A stretch of 64,000 nt of DNA, taken from assembly GCF_900182575.1 (NCBI RefSeq), contig NZ_FXSZ01000002.1, forward strand, positions 496,001 through 560,000, in the 5' to 3' direction. Positions 45,148-54,783 of this stretch are shown here, one piece after another. This DNA comes from Solitalea koreensis. GTDB lineage: Bacteria; Bacteroidota; Bacteroidia; Sphingobacteriales; Sphingobacteriaceae. Positions within the stretch are counted from its first letter, which is position 1. Every line of letters starts with the position of its first letter. The notes beneath the pieces are model-generated. The model had not been told where the DNA came from. It saw only the letters and a program-made list of their open reading frames with translations, and ran no database searches. Both the position numbers and the translations under genes were made by a program.

Positions 45148-46119
45148 TCAATGTTCGCGTACCATTAACTGGCCGGCAAAATCGATTAATTGTTTCTTTC
45201 TTTCAGGAGTAACCTCAATACAATTTATATGATCCATAGCCTTTACAACAAAAGAATGCATCATATTCTCTGCCTGCTCTCTAATATTTAATTGATTATA
45301 GATGTTGGTAACGGCCTTTACTTTTTCATCAGCATCGAAAATCGGTATGTTAATCCAATGTTTAAGTTCATCTTTAGTTGAATGCTCAGCCAGTTCGATT
45401 GCTTTGATGAGTAAATAGGTTTTTTTATTAGCGATAATATCACCCCCAACTTGTTTCCCAAACTTATCTGGATCGCCAAACACGTCCAAAATATCATCTT
45501 GCAACTGGAAAGCGATTCCAAGATTTTTCCCGAATTCATATAAGTGCTGAGCCTCTGCTTCAGCAGCACCACCAATCAGGGCTCCAATTTTTAAACTTGC
45601 ACCTAGCAATACCGCCGTTTTTAGGCCGATCATCTCTATGTATTGCTCAACTTCTACATTTGCATGCCCCTCAAAATTCATATCCATTTGCTGACCCTCA
45701 CATACTTCTGCCGCAGTTTTATTGAAAATATCAAGAACTGTTCGCAGTAAATGATCATCAACCTGCATCATAAGTTCATATGCCTTAACCAACATTACAT
45801 CTCCTGAAAGAATGGCAATATTCGGATTCCATTTTTCGTGTACCGTTTTTTTACCACGACGCAGTGGAGCATTGTCCATAATATCGTCATGCATCAAACT
45901 AAAATTATGGAATACTTCAATACCCAATGCTGCTTTTAATGCAGGTTGAACATCTTCCGAAAAAACATTACAGGCCATTAACGTTAACACCGGGCGCATA
46001 CGCTTACCACCCAATGCCATTAAATAAGTAATAGGTTCGTACAACTCCCCTGGATTGCCAGGTAATGCTAACTGCTCTACCTCTGTATTTATTAAATGTT
46101 GAAGTTCTTTAATTTTCAT
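45148..46119 (-). CDS. Polyprenyl (trans-isoprenyl) diphosphate synthase
   Basis: Adds isopentenyl units to an allylic diphosphate for quinone or carrier lipid synthesis. The first aspartate motif DDIMD (78-82) and the second (QDDILD) are present, with GGKRMRPVL near 37-45. From the ATG at 46119 the protein is 323 residues; an ATG at 46179 would only add a hydrophobic tail unlike the family. Product chain length cannot be settled. Confidence 0.92.
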   Translation of the reverse strand: MKIKELQHLINTEVEQLALPGNPGELYEPITYLMALGGKRMRPVLTLMACNVFSEDVQPALKAALGIEVFHNFSLMHDDIMDNAPLRRGKKTVHEKWNPNIAILSGDVMLVKAYELMMQVDDHLLRTVLDIFNKTAAEVCEGQQMDMNFEGHANVEVEQYIEMIGLKTAVLLGASLKIGALIGGAAEAEAQHLYEFGKNLGIAFQLQDDILDVFGDPDKFGKQVGGDIIANKKTYLLIKAIELAEHSTKDELKHWINIPIFDADEKVKAVTNIYNQLNIREQAENMMHSFVVKAMDHINCIEVTPERKKQLIDFAGQLMVREH

Positions 46120-46120
46120 T

Positions 46121-46222
46121 AATATTAGATATGATATTAGATATGCGTATTGAGATTTGAGTATTGAGACGAAATACAATCATTTATTTTATATCTCAAT
46201 ACACAAATCGCATATCTCAAAT
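46121..46222. repeat. AT-rich intergenic repeat
   Basis: Units such as GATATGCGTATTGAGATTTGAG and TATCTCAATAC recur in both orientations. Similar stretches lie at 2515-2580, 8760-8797 and 58265-58365, always between genes. Confidence 0.4.
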
Positions 46223-46228
46223 CCTTTT

Positions 46229-48358
46229 TTACGCCATTGTAAAATCAATTTGACGTTTCACTAAATTCACCGTTTTTACTCTGATTCTAACAGGATCACC
46301 CAATTGGTATTTTTTCTTTTTGCGCTGACCTATGATGCAGTAATTAGCTTCATCTAATACATAAAAATCATCGTTCATATCACGCAACCGGATCATTCCT
46401 TCGCATTTATTTTCAACGATCTCAACGTACATACCCCATTCAGTAACACCCGAAACAATGCCATCAAACTCTTCCCCAATGTTGTCTTTCAGGTATTCGG
46501 CTTGTTTGTATTTTATTGAAGCACGTTCTGCTTCTGCAGCACGTTTTTCCATTTGTGAGGAATGCTCGCATTTTTTTTCGTACTCATCAGCGTTCACGCT
46601 CTTTCCATTTGCTAAATAATGAGCTAATAACCGGTGCGTCATTACATCAGGATAGCGTCGAATTGGTGAAGTAAAGTGGGTGTAGAAGTCGAAAGCCAAA
46701 CCGTAATGACTTGTTTTCTTGGTTGTATACACAGCCTTGGCCATAGATCGGATGGCAAGTGAAGTAAGCACATTTTGCTCTTTTTTACCGACAACATCAT
46801 CCATTAAAAAGTTTAGCGACTTTGAAATTTCATGATGGTTTTTGGTGTTTATTTTATAACCGAAACGGGAAGCAAAAACGGCAAATTTACCTAACAATTC
46901 TTCATCAGGAGCATCATGAACACGATACACGAAAGTATAGGCATTTCGTTTAGGTCCTTTTTTAGCGATAAACTCGGCTACTTTTCTGTTAGCCAGCAAC
47001 ATGAAATCTTCAATGAGTTTATGCGCATCTTTCCGTTCTTTCACATACACACCGATTGGTCTGCCTTCCTCATCCAGTCGGAATTTCACTTCAGTACTTT
47101 CAAAGTTAATGGCTCCGTGTTTAAAACGCTGATCGCGTAATTTATAGGCGATTTCATTTAAGGTTTCGAGTTCTTTTGAAAACTGACCTTGTTTGGTTTC
47201 CAGTATTTCCTGCGCTTCTTCGTAAGCAAAGCGACGGTCCGAATTAATAATTGTTCTTCCAAACCATTCGGTTATTACTTGCCCTTCCTTATTCATCTCA
47301 AACACAGCAGAAAAACACAATTTATCTTCATTTGGGCGCAATGAGCATAACCCGTTCGACAAATGTTCAGGCAACATTGGAATTACACGATCAACTAAAT
47401 AGACAGAGGTTCCGCGTTCCTGAGCTTCGGTATCTAAAGCAGTACCTGGTACAACATAATGCGAAACATCGGCAATGTGTACTCCAATTTCATAGTTCCC
47501 GTTTTCTAAAAACTGAAACGATATCGCATCATCAAAATCTTTGGCATCTGCAGGATCTATGGTAAATGTAGTAATCGCGCGAAAATCACGGCGTTTGCTA
47601 ATCTCAGCAGGAGTAATTACATCCGAAATAGCTTGCGACTCTTCTTCTACTTTTTTAGGAAACGAAAGCGGAAAACCAAAATCAGCCAGAATAGCGTGCA
47701 TTTCGGTATTGTTTTCACCAGGCATTCCCAACACATGAGTAATTTCCCCAATTGGATTTTTTGCTCCTTCCGGCCAATTGGTTATTCTCCCAATGGCTTT
47801 CATGCCATCTTGTACATTGTTCAATCCTTCGGTGGGAATGAAAATATCATGCAGCATTTTACGATCATCAGGAATCAGGAATCCGAATTTTCCCGTTATT
47901 TTAACCAATCCTGTAAATTCTGACTTTGCACGCTCGATAATCTCAACTACTTCCCCTTCCTTTTGCTTGCCGTTAGGACGCGCATAAACGAATATTTTCA
48001 CCGTATCCCCATGCAAAGCATTTCGCAATTTACGAGGAGCAATGTATATATCACGTTCAGATTCAGGTGAAATTACGTAAGCTGAACCGGAAGCAGCCAT
48101 ATCGACCTTTCCAATGATATATGTTTTAAGGTCTTTAGCTATGAATTTACCGGGAGAAACTTCTTTTACAGTACCGTTTCTAACCTCATCTTTTAAAACT
48201 TGAAGAATTATTTGGCGCGATTCATCATCGGCAATATTCAACTTCCCACTAATCTGTTTATAATTAAGCGCTTGGTTACTGTGTTGTGAAAGAACGTTCA
48301 TCACCAACTGGGTAAATACTTGACGAAGCCCTTTAAGTGAGTTTTTCTTTTTTGACAT
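46229..48358 (-). CDS. rnr: Ribonuclease R
   Basis: Processive 3'-5' exoribonuclease of structured RNA. 709 residues from ATG 48358: winged-helix segment (1-75), cold-shock OB domains (about 80-220), the RNB catalytic domain with IDPADAKDFDDAIS (metal-binding aspartates), and the C-terminal S1 domain (about 620-705). An upstream ATG (48445) would add 29 residues that are not like the family, and a promoter lies between the two. Confidence 0.96.
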   Translation of the reverse strand: MSKKKNSLKGLRQVFTQLVMNVLSQHSNQALNYKQISGKLNIADDESRQIILQVLKDEVRNGTVKEVSPGKFIAKDLKTYIIGKVDMAASGSAYVISPESERDIYIAPRKLRNALHGDTVKIFVYARPNGKQKEGEVVEIIERAKSEFTGLVKITGKFGFLIPDDRKMLHDIFIPTEGLNNVQDGMKAIGRITNWPEGAKNPIGEITHVLGMPGENNTEMHAILADFGFPLSFPKKVEEESQAISDVITPAEISKRRDFRAITTFTIDPADAKDFDDAISFQFLENGNYEIGVHIADVSHYVVPGTALDTEAQERGTSVYLVDRVIPMLPEHLSNGLCSLRPNEDKLCFSAVFEMNKEGQVITEWFGRTIINSDRRFAYEEAQEILETKQGQFSKELETLNEIAYKLRDQRFKHGAINFESTEVKFRLDEEGRPIGVYVKERKDAHKLIEDFMLLANRKVAEFIAKKGPKRNAYTFVYRVHDAPDEELLGKFAVFASRFGYKINTKNHHEISKSLNFLMDDVVGKKEQNVLTSLAIRSMAKAVYTTKKTSHYGLAFDFYTHFTSPIRRYPDVMTHRLLAHYLANGKSVNADEYEKKCEHSSQMEKRAAEAERASIKYKQAEYLKDNIGEEFDGIVSGVTEWGMYVEIVENKCEGMIRLRDMNDDFYVLDEANYCIIGQRKKKKYQLGDPVRIRVKTVNLVKRQIDFTMA

Positions 48359-48362
48359 GAAG

Positions 48363-48393
48363 CGAAGATAAGGATTTGGCAGTCGTAGCGCAA
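48363..48393 (-). promoter_or_regulatory. Promoter of rnr, 4 bases from ATG
   Basis: Minus strand TTG (48391-48393), 20 bases, TATCTTCG (48363-48370; one mismatch), then CTTC and the ATG. The spacing implies transcription starting at the ATG. Confidence 0.5.
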
Positions 48394-48593
48394 TGAATGA
48401 TTGATTGAATGACAGAATGAAAGAAAATAGTGAAGTTTCAAGCAACTAATGTGAAAGAATACTGTGAGTATCCTACTTAAAGCATTCAAAATTAACTCCA
48501 GAAAACTATCAAAAAGTGCTCTCAAACAAAGGGCCGTACCCAACATAAAGCCTAAAACAGCCCCTAAACCTGAATGAAAATCAAAATCAGTCG

Positions 48594-48672
48594 ACAGTCT
48601 GGAGTGTACAGTCCTGAGTAAAAAGTTAATAGTCTTAAAACATCTTTTAAACTCGGGACTTAAAGACTCCAG
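48594..48672. repeat. Large imperfect inverted repeat
   Basis: Two arms of about 23 bases (GTCTGGAGT...CAGTCCTGAGT and ACTCGGGACT...GACTCCAGAC) around a 30-base AT-rich loop. It can form a long hairpin on either strand just after the DUF885 stop codon. Confidence 0.55.
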
Positions 48673-48681
48673 ACTAAGACC

Positions 48682-50415
48682 TTATTCATTCTCCATTAAT
48701 TCTTTGATGTATTTGACAGGAGCGCTTCCATAACTTAAAAATTTCTCATTGAATTTTTTAAGATCAAACTTGTCGCCAAGTTTCATTTTCTGTTCTTCTC
48801 TAAAGTTATAAATCTCAGTGAAACCGGTAAAGTATGAAGTTAATTGCACCTGCGTAACGCTAACGCGTTTCCATTTCTCTTCGACTTCAGTTTGTTGCTG
48901 AAAAGCCTCATTGGTTAAAAATTTGATAGCATCTTCTTTCTCCATGCCCTTAACATGAACATTGTAATCAAGTAAGGTATTGCATAAGGTGCGTAAATGC
49001 CATTTATAATACATTAGCCACATTTCAGGTTCATTGTTACCATAACCGGCTTCAAGCATCATACGTTCGGCATAAACTGCCCACCCTTCCATCATGGCGC
49101 CATTTCCAAAAACCGATTTAATAATACTTGGTGATTGGTTGGCGTATACTAATTGAGTATAGTGACCCGGAATAGCTTCGTGGATATTTAAAATCTGAAG
49201 AATATAATTGTTGTATTCGCGCAGGTAACTCTCGGCGGCTTTTTTTGAATAACCCGCTAAACTTCCTACGTTGTAATACGTGTTCCCATTCTTATCATAT
49301 GGACCCGGTGCAGAAATAGATGCGCCAGCTACACCTGCCATATAAGCCGGTTCTTTTCTTACCACCAATGGTTTGGAAGGATCTAGATAAAGTAGATCTT
49401 TTTGCTTAACGAAAGCCGCTAATTGAGGAATTTGCTTTTCAATCGCAGTTTGAAAATCTTCAGGTTTAACATGATTGACCGATAGAGTATCAATCATTGT
49501 TTTGATTAATTCCAATGTATCAGAAGGCATTGGATTATTCTTAAAGTATTTAGGCCAGAGCTGCTTGCTGAGTTTAGCCATTTCCGCATGGATTTCGGAT
49601 TTGCGTTTTAAAGCAATATCATAAATTTCAGCCGCTGTATAACTTGATTGGATCTCATACAAAAACTTCTTCTCGTATAAATCTTTACCTAAACGAAAGC
49701 TCCGAGGGTTCGGATTGCTCATACTTCTTAACCAGGCTGCATAATTGTGCATTGCTCTGGCCGATTGTCGGGCCCGTTCTGCCATTTTGCTTTTCTCGGT
49801 TGCCGGCAATGAAGAACTTTTCAAGGAATCAATAAAATCCTTCTCAAAAACCGATGCTCCACCATTATTTTGATTAATTGCTAATGCTGTATGCTCTTTC
49901 GTTGGATTTTTAATTGTTTTTTTTGCTGCCTCATAATAAGCTGGCACTTTGGCCATCTTTAAATAGAAATTTTTAAGACGAACATCCAAGGGAGCATACT
50001 TCTCATTTAGAATGATGGCAAAAGACTCCCCAACGTTGTAGACCGACGGATCCCATTCCTGGGGCTTTAAAATTCTTAAGACCCATTGTCCATATTTCAG
50101 CTGATTATCGATCAATTCATAGTCGATTTTATTTGCATCTGAAAGTTGATCAATATTGAAATTATGCAATGAATCCAAACTAGCAGCTGCAAAATCCAAC
50201 CGCATTTTCTGGTAAGTAGAATCTGGAACATATAAAACACTGTCGTAATTATGATAGCCAACTCTGGTTGCAAAATCCGGATTGATTTTCCATAAATTAA
50301 CAATAAAGCGATCTTTAAAAGAGGTGAAAGGCACATCAAGCTCACCGGTTTTATGACTGTTTTTACAGGAACAAAAAGAAATGCCTCCTAAAAAAAGCAT
50401 TAACAATCTTTTCAT
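48682..50415 (-). CDS. DUF885 family lipoprotein
   Basis: 577 residues, a metallopeptidase-like family. The N-terminus (MKRLLMLFLGGISFCSC) looks like a lipoprotein signal with acylation at the second Cys of CSC. The zinc-type HEAIPGHYTQ motif lies in the C-terminal half, followed by EGWAVYAE, both hallmarks of DUF885. The protein is likely periplasmic or outer-membrane and may be a carboxy- or dipeptidase; the substrate is not known. Confidence 0.9.
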   Translation of the reverse strand: MKRLLMLFLGGISFCSCKNSHKTGELDVPFTSFKDRFIVNLWKINPDFATRVGYHNYDSVLYVPDSTYQKMRLDFAAASLDSLHNFNIDQLSDANKIDYELIDNQLKYGQWVLRILKPQEWDPSVYNVGESFAIILNEKYAPLDVRLKNFYLKMAKVPAYYEAAKKTIKNPTKEHTALAINQNNGGASVFEKDFIDSLKSSSLPATEKSKMAERARQSARAMHNYAAWLRSMSNPNPRSFRLGKDLYEKKFLYEIQSSYTAAEIYDIALKRKSEIHAEMAKLSKQLWPKYFKNNPMPSDTLELIKTMIDTLSVNHVKPEDFQTAIEKQIPQLAAFVKQKDLLYLDPSKPLVVRKEPAYMAGVAGASISAPGPYDKNGNTYYNVGSLAGYSKKAAESYLREYNNYILQILNIHEAIPGHYTQLVYANQSPSIIKSVFGNGAMMEGWAVYAERMMLEAGYGNNEPEMWLMYYKWHLRTLCNTLLDYNVHVKGMEKEDAIKFLTNEAFQQQTEVEEKWKRVSVTQVQLTSYFTGFTEIYNFREEQKMKLGDKFDLKKFNEKFLSYGSAPVKYIKELMENE

Positions 50416-50495
50416 ATTGGTTTTAAATTTATTACCCTAAGATATAAAAGAGTTATTCATAAGCAATATGCAGGAGGTAAGAAAGACTCCCAAAT

Positions 50496-52253
50496 CTATT
50501 TCACTAACACTTTACCCTTAGGAATTGCAGCAATGAGTCGTTTGGTATATTCCTGCTGAGGATCGTTATAAATTTGATCCGGATCTCCCATTTCTTCGAT
50601 TTTGCCTTTATTCATGACTACCATTCGGTCAGAAATGAATTTCACCACTGAAAGATCATGAGAAATAAAGATATAGGTAAGATTAAATTCTTCGCGCAGC
50701 TCAATTAAAAGATTAAGTACTTGTGCCTGTACAGAAACATCTAAGGCAGAAACCGATTCGTCACAAATAATAAATTTGGGTGCTAAAGCCAAAGCACGGG
50801 CAATACAAATACGCTGACGCTGCCCGCCTGAAAATTCATGAGGATAACGGTTAAAATGCTCTTCTTTCAAATTTACACGACGCAATAATTCCATCACACG
50901 ATCACGACGCTCTTTATCAGAATTGAATACTTTATGAACCTGCATCGGTTCCATGATCGCATTTCCAATAGTAATCCGCGGATTTAATGAAGAATAAGGA
51001 TCTTGAAAAATGATTTGAACATCACGTCGAAGAGCACGCATTTGATCTGATGCTAATTGCCGCAAATCGTTGCCCTCAAACAAAATTTTACCTTCTGTAG
51101 GTTCTATTAAGCGCAAAATACTACGCCCCAACGTTGTTTTACCACAACCCGACTCTCCTACTAAACCCATCGTTTCGCCTGGATAAACATCAAAGGAGAT
51201 ATCATCAACGGCTTTTACATAATCTGTTACTTTTGAAAAAATGCCCTTTTTAATCGGAAACCAGGTTTTCAAATTCTGTAAACTCAACAAGGGCAGTTGC
51301 TGATACAGCTGTTCTTTGCGTTTGACTTTTTCGCTTTCTCCAAAACCCAATTCTTTTCTTAAAGAATGAACCGTATTTCCGGTTTCAATGATTCTACCCT
51401 CTTCATCAACTTGCATGAAATCAGCAACAGTTGGTAGTTTTTTAAGATGCAAATTGGCTGCGGGACGGCATGCTAACAAGCCCTTGGTATAGGGGTGTTT
51501 AGGATTTTCAAATATCACATCAGCTGTTCCTTGCTCCATTACATCTCCTTTATACATCACCACAACATGGTCAGCAACTTCAGCAACAACACCTAAGTCG
51601 TGCGAAATGAAAATCATACTCATGTTACGTTCTTCTTTGAGCTTTAATAAAAGATCAAGAATCGTTTTTTGAACGGTTACGTCAAGGGCGGTAGTTGGTT
51701 CATCAGCAATCAGTAATTGAGGATTGCAGGATAAAGCCATTGCGATCATCACACGTTGCTTTTGACCACCGGAAATTTGATGAGGGTATGAATCGAATAT
51801 GTTTTCAGGACGTGGCAATTGAACTTCTTTAAATAGTTCAATGGTTCTGTTTTTTGCTGTTTCTTTGTCGACCTGCTGATGTAAACGGATAGCCTCTGCA
51901 ACCTGATCACCACAAGTATAAACAGGATTTAGGGAAGTCATGGGTTCCTGGAAAATCATGGCAATTTTATTACCACGATAAGAACGCATTTCTTCTTCCG
52001 ATAATTTTAACAGATCTATGGTTTTGTCATTCTCTGTAAATAAAATCTCTCCTTCATTAACTCCATTTGATTTAGCAATTAGTCCCATTACTGAAAGGGA
52101 AGTCACCGATTTCCCGGAGCCGGATTCTCCTACAATACCTATGGTTTCCCCTTTACGAATATGAAAGCTAGTGTTTTTAACCGCTGTTACCCAACCATCT
52201 TCAGTTTTAAAACGAGTGCTTAGATTTTTTACTTCGAGAATATTATGCGACAT
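50496..52253 (-). CDS. ABC transporter, two ATPase domains (Dpp/Opp type)
   Basis: 585 residues from ATG 52253 (upstream MRKMVILQP is not conserved-looking). Two complete nucleotide-binding domains: Walker A GESGSGKS at 42-49 with ISGGQKQR and LLIADEP, and in the second half GESGCGKT with FSGGQRQR and FIICDES. Each has the oligopeptide-type C-terminal tail (NPKHPYTKGLLACRP and NDPQQEYTKRLIAAIP). It energises peptide or nickel uptake; the permease genes are not here. A TACATTTG box lies at 52278-52285. Confidence 0.93.
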   Translation of the reverse strand: MSHNILEVKNLSTRFKTEDGWVTAVKNTSFHIRKGETIGIVGESGSGKSVTSLSVMGLIAKSNGVNEGEILFTENDKTIDLLKLSEEEMRSYRGNKIAMIFQEPMTSLNPVYTCGDQVAEAIRLHQQVDKETAKNRTIELFKEVQLPRPENIFDSYPHQISGGQKQRVMIAMALSCNPQLLIADEPTTALDVTVQKTILDLLLKLKEERNMSMIFISHDLGVVAEVADHVVVMYKGDVMEQGTADVIFENPKHPYTKGLLACRPAANLHLKKLPTVADFMQVDEEGRIIETGNTVHSLRKELGFGESEKVKRKEQLYQQLPLLSLQNLKTWFPIKKGIFSKVTDYVKAVDDISFDVYPGETMGLVGESGCGKTTLGRSILRLIEPTEGKILFEGNDLRQLASDQMRALRRDVQIIFQDPYSSLNPRITIGNAIMEPMQVHKVFNSDKERRDRVMELLRRVNLKEEHFNRYPHEFSGGQRQRICIARALALAPKFIICDESVSALDVSVQAQVLNLLIELREEFNLTYIFISHDLSVVKFISDRMVVMNKGKIEEMGDPDQIYNDPQQEYTKRLIAAIPKGKVLVK

Positions 52254-52302
52254 AGGCTGCAAAATAACCATTTTTCTCAAATGTAAAGCAACAGAAAGGC
52301 AC

Positions 52303-53016
52303 TTAAACCCTTACGATTTGCTCATCAGTAATCAGTGGTAAACCTTTGAAACGAAGAACTAATTGAACAAGAGTGAGCACATCTTTTTCACAATATGTTT
52401 TGATTCGCTCAACATCTTTGTCTTTCCAATAAACACTGGCAACCTGGCTTCCGTTTATATCATCTTTCGGGGTAGGAATATTAAACACCGCCGCCAGCAG
52501 ATTAAGAGAAGTGTAGTGTTTATGATCACCAAATTTCCAGAGTTCAAGCGTATCCAAATGATTTATTTCCCATGGTTTTTTACCACTATTATCGAGCACT
52601 TTAGGAAGTTTTATAGCATTAATCAGCATTCGGCGAGAAAGATAAGGGAAGTCAAATTCACGGCCGTTATGCGCACAAAGCAGGGTGTCGCTTTTAAGTT
52701 TTTCAAGCACTTGAGCAAAATCATTGAGTAGAACTGCTTCATCGAAACCGTAAAATGACTTCATTTTAAGAGTTTTCCCTCCTTCCTGATCTTCTGTAAT
52801 TTTCCCGATTGAAATGCAAATCACCTTACCAAATTCAGCAAAAATTCCGGCACGTTCATAACACTCCTCCGGACTCTGATCTTCTTTTCGAAAGTATTTC
52901 GACTTATGCTCCCAAAGCTCCTGAAAGGTCGGATTTAACTGGGCAAAAGTAGCAGTTTGAGGAACGGTTTCTATATCCAAGAAAAGAACATTGGAAAGAT
53001 TGATTTGATCAAGCAT
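52303..53016 (-). CDS. 3'-5' exonuclease, DEDD superfamily
   Basis: 237-residue RNase H-like exonuclease of the PolB-exo-like family (PF10108 type). Metal residues are Asp14 and Glu16 (FLDIETVP), the aspartate in AHNGREFDFPYL, and the Tyr/Asp pair in YCEKDVLTL (DEDDy). The role may be DNA repair or RNA trimming. It stands alone; the divergent intergenic region behind it holds two repressor-type operators. Confidence 0.87.
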   Translation of the reverse strand: MLDQINLSNVLFLDIETVPQTATFAQLNPTFQELWEHKSKYFRKEDQSPEECYERAGIFAEFGKVICISIGKITEDQEGGKTLKMKSFYGFDEAVLLNDFAQVLEKLKSDTLLCAHNGREFDFPYLSRRMLINAIKLPKVLDNSGKKPWEINHLDTLELWKFGDHKHYTSLNLLAAVFNIPTPKDDINGSQVASVYWKDKDVERIKTYCEKDVLTLVQLVLRFKGLPLITDEQIVRV

Positions 53017-53492
53017 GATGACAAAAATTGGAAATGAAATTTATGAAATATAAATGATTATCAATTAAATAATTTATAATTCAACATCTTCAATCTATAC
53101 CTTAAAATTAATCCTAAAATTTTACAAAACTGATTCTCAATAGATTGATTTAGATATTTACCCCTACAACTGTAATGTTTAGAAATCGGCATTGTCTATC
53201 AGAGTCTACAGTTGTAGCAATCAGTTTTCTTGATCACACCATATAATAACAAAACTTATTGAATACATTAAATAATCGGGTAAACAATAAAAATGTGTAC
53301 CCATTCGAATTTCTTTTCATTGAGATCAGTTTTTCAGCTTAGCAAAAATTAAAAAGCGAACCATTGCATTAGCAGCATCTAAATCAAACATTCAAAAGTT
53401 GATTGCTTTAAAAAATTATGGCTAACATATTGTACATAAACTGCTTGTCTATTTATGTCAATTTATTATTAATCTATCTTAACAAATCTCTT
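53017..53492. other. 476-base divergent intergenic region
   Basis: Holds the operator pair at 53165-53216 and a weak hairpin near 53279-53303 (GGGTAAACA/TGTGTACCC). No coding sequence is supported; both neighbouring promoters must be here. Confidence 0.5.
53165..53216. promoter_or_regulatory. Two BlaI/MecI-type operator dyads
   Basis: TACAACTGTA at 53165-53174 and its reverse complement TACAGTTGTA at 53207-53216. Both fit TACAnnTGTA, the dyad bound by BlaI/MecI/CopY winged-helix repressors, and their centres are 42 bases (four helical turns) apart. They lie in the divergent gap between the exonuclease and the NTF2-like lipoprotein gene. No BlaI gene is in the window. Confidence 0.5.
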
Positions 53493-53939
53493 ATGAAATC
53501 CAAATTCACTTCTCAATGTCTTATTATTGGATGTTTATTAGGTCTGATAAGCTGCCAAGTATCTGTAAAAAGGACAATTAATAATGAAACTTTCAGAAAT
53601 AAAGCGATTGCCGAAAAAATTTTTGCCGCTTTTGATTTAGGCGATCCTGATGCGCTTGACAACCTGATAGCAAAAAATGCTATTGATCATTCCAAGCCAG
53701 AAGAAATAAAAAGCAATGGACTACAAGCCTCCAAAGAGCTCTGCAAAATGCAAAAATTTATGTACTCCAAAATGAAAAGTACAATTAATAAGATCATAGC
53801 AGAAGGAGACATGGTAGCCGTTTATTTCACCTCAAAAGCTACTGACAATACCGGGGAGGAAATAAAGACAGATGGTGTTGATATTATTAAGTTTAAGGAT
53901 GGAAAAGCAATTGAACATTGGGCATTTACGATAATGTGA
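53493..53939 (+). CDS. NTF2/SnoaL-like lipoprotein
   Basis: 148 residues from ATG 53493. The signal (MKSKFTSQCLIIGCLLGLISC) ends in the lipobox LISC with acylation at Cys21. The mature part has the SnoaL/NTF2 cone-fold pattern: IAEKIFAAFDLGDPDALDNLIAKNAIDHS, then MVAVYFTSKATDNTGEEI and DIIKFKDGKAIEHWAF. The upstream codons to 53418 do not look like a signal peptide. Function unknown; the two following genes are haem lipoproteins, so a stress or respiratory role is possible. Confidence 0.8.
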   Translation: MKSKFTSQCLIIGCLLGLISCQVSVKRTINNETFRNKAIAEKIFAAFDLGDPDALDNLIAKNAIDHSKPEEIKSNGLQASKELCKMQKFMYSKMKSTINKIIAEGDMVAVYFTSKATDNTGEEIKTDGVDIIKFKDGKAIEHWAFTIM

Positions 53940-54069
53940 AATAAGAATTGACACAAAACCATTTCTAAGATAAGTACCCGCTTATTAAAAGTACGTCTGC
54001 ATTCTGTTTATAAAAGTGGTTAAATATTGTGTAAATTTAATATACATCTACTTTAATAATCAATCTGTT

Positions 54070-54675
54070 ATGAAAGCGATTACAGAACTCTTGTTCATCG
54101 GATTAACGGTTTTGCTAACCAATTGCAACAAATCAACTACTTCTAAAGAAAGCATGAACAATGAGGAATTGATTACCAGAGGAAAATACTTGGTTACTAT
54201 CGGTTCATGCAACATGTGTCATTCACCTAAAACTCCAACCTTCAATGGTTTGTCAGTCGATTCAAATCGTTTATTATCGGGACACCCAGAAGGCGCTGAG
54301 CTTTCAAAACTCAATATTAAACTTGATTCATCAGCCACTAAGGCTGGTAATTGGACACTTGCAAGTCTTGACATGACCAGCTTTGCAGGGCCTTGGGGAA
54401 TTTCGTATACAGCAAACCTCACTCCGGATACTACTACCGGAATTGGCGCTTGGACGGAAGAAGTTTTTATTGCAACCCTTAGAACCGGAAAACATTTAGG
54501 ACAAGCAGGCGGCCGACAGGTATTGCCACCGATGCCGTGGAATTATGTAAACCAAATGACTGATGATGATTTAAAAGCGGTCTATGCTTACCTAAGATCA
54601 TTACCTCCTATCCAAAACCAAGTACCGGGCCCTGTTCCACCAGATGAAGTAAGTAAGAAACTTACCAATCCATAG
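54070..54675 (+). CDS. Monohaem cytochrome c lipoprotein, copy 1
   Basis: 201 residues from ATG 54070. Lipobox LLTNC with Cys19, then a single haem site Cys47-x-x-Cys50-His51 (CNMCH). The body matches a cytochrome c family seen near alcohol or aldehyde oxidases (GKYLVTIGSC, PWGISYTANLTPDTTTGIG, LRTGKHLG, VLPPMPW, MTDDDLKAVYAYLRSLPPI). It probably hands electrons to the respiratory chain outside the inner membrane. No dehydrogenase partner is found. It is about 60% similar to the next gene. Confidence 0.9.
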   Translation: MKAITELLFIGLTVLLTNCNKSTTSKESMNNEELITRGKYLVTIGSCNMCHSPKTPTFNGLSVDSNRLLSGHPEGAELSKLNIKLDSSATKAGNWTLASLDMTSFAGPWGISYTANLTPDTTTGIGAWTEEVFIATLRTGKHLGQAGGRQVLPPMPWNYVNQMTDDDLKAVYAYLRSLPPIQNQVPGPVPPDEVSKKLTNP

Positions 54676-54783
54676 AATTATAAAGATTTGTACAGCTTAG
54701 CATCTATCTATGACCACTTCTACCAAATGACAAACAAGGCTACAAAAAGAGCCTCAAAACACTAAAACCCTAAATAAAAACGT

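Larger units (their letters stand above)
48359..48681. other. Gap between rnr and DUF885 gene
   Basis: Holds the rnr promoter at its left end and, at 48594-48672, a large imperfect inverted repeat (arms starting GTCTGGAGT and ending ACTCCAGAC, with AGTCCTGAGT/ACTCGGGACT inside). No gene is supported. Confidence 0.5.

Noticed and set aside
48301..48546. 81-codon minus-strand frame over the rnr start
   Set aside because: It overlaps the rnr promoter and N-terminus in another frame and shows no domain.
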